A DNA stretch of 5,339 nucleotides from positions 1 to 5,339 of the forward strand of contig ONEU01000162.1 of assembly GCA_900316925.1 (NCBI GenBank), given 5' to 3'. The stretch's first letter is position 1. Each line of letters opens with the position of its first letter. A program made the position numbers and the translations under genes. This DNA is from an uncultured Eubacteriales bacterium (GTDB taxonomy: Bacteria > Bacillota > Clostridia > Oscillospirales > Acutalibacteraceae). Below the pieces are notes generated by a model. The model saw nothing but the letters and a program-made list of their open reading frames with translations, was not told the DNA's origin and did not search any database. Below are positions 5,218 through 5,339 of the stretch, piece by piece.

Positions 5218-5339
5218 ATGGTGAAAAGACTGAAAAAGCCGCTGTTTCTTGTAATCACGTTCCTGATTACGGCGATGATACTGATAACGGCTCTGCCGAA
5301 GGTATCCTGGGGCACTCTCAAAACAGAGGCTGCGGGGGA
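5218..5339 (+). CDS. Exported protein, 3'-partial (signal peptide only)
   Basis: Forty codons run from ATG 5218 off the right edge. The peptide begins MVKRLKKPLF, giving a strongly basic n-region. A hydrophobic core follows (LFLVITFLITAMILITAL, about residues 9-26), then PKVSWGTLKTEAAG. This is a classic Sec signal peptide or an N-terminal membrane anchor; cleavage could fall within the VSWG to TEAAG segment, but I cannot place it. There is no lipobox cysteine. The gene has its own strong promoter and a good ribosome site, and is transcribed divergently from the lipoprotein cluster. Nothing of the mature protein is visible, so function is unknown. A minus-strand frame covering the same bases (5076-5321) lacks comparable signals. 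Confidence 0.8.
   Translation, partial: MVKRLKKPLFLVITFLITAMILITALPKVSWGTLKTEAAG

Noticed and set aside
5171..5218. 15-codon frame (MKIMINTFLNAEVDL) whose TGA overlaps the ATG at 5218
   Set aside because: The stop-start overlap is suggestive of a coupled leader peptide, but the only purine run before ATG 5171 is weak (CGGAAT), and the downstream gene has its own good ribosome site.
5076..5321. 81-codon minus-strand frame spanning the intergenic gap and the signal peptide gene
   Set aside because: It has no Shine-Dalgarno site visible in the window before its start, and it runs antisense to a promoter, ribosome site and signal peptide that fit together well.

Overview
The window looks like a piece of a low-to-mid GC Firmicutes chromosome, most likely a Ruminococcus-type gut clostridium (Oscillospiraceae). 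The clues are a secreted CotH-domain protein with a long Gln/Ser-rich linker, Gram-positive style AGGAGG ribosome sites, sigma-A promoters in AT-rich gaps, and a QueH-type (rather than QueG-type) queuosine enzyme. The genus is inferred from style, not from a database match. I see no mobile element, CRISPR array, tRNA or rRNA.

Layout. Positions 3-1583 (+) hold the C-terminal 526 residues of a CotH-kinase-like protein. Its reading frame is open at the left edge and begins with eleven 18-bp repeats encoding a QQSSQS/QQSSKP linker. It converges on a minus-strand cluster and shares a bidirectional terminator with it (about 1597-1632). Read in the direction of transcription, the minus cluster is: a membrane-anchored lipoprotein of unknown function (4844-2967), a Gph-like HAD phosphatase (2965-2309, one base after the lipoprotein stop), and queH, epoxyqueuosine reductase (2244-1636). 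A strong 36-nt hairpin sits in the gph-queH gap and shares its stem core with the terminator beyond queH. An AT-rich divergent gap (about 4863-5214) separates the lipoprotein from a second plus-strand gene. That gene begins at 5218 with a signal peptide and leaves the window after 40 codons. Each side of the gap has a plausible sigma-A promoter, and a 7-bp inverted repeat lies between them.

How the genes relate. The cluster pairs an envelope protein with two housekeeping enzymes, so its gene order suggests co-transcription rather than a shared pathway. The two plus-strand genes encode exported proteins. The least explained items are the lipoprotein, which appears anchored at both ends and built from three diverged copies of one roughly 100-residue module, and the CotH-like domain fused to a serine-rich repeat. 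Nothing here is clearly a new defence or mobile system.
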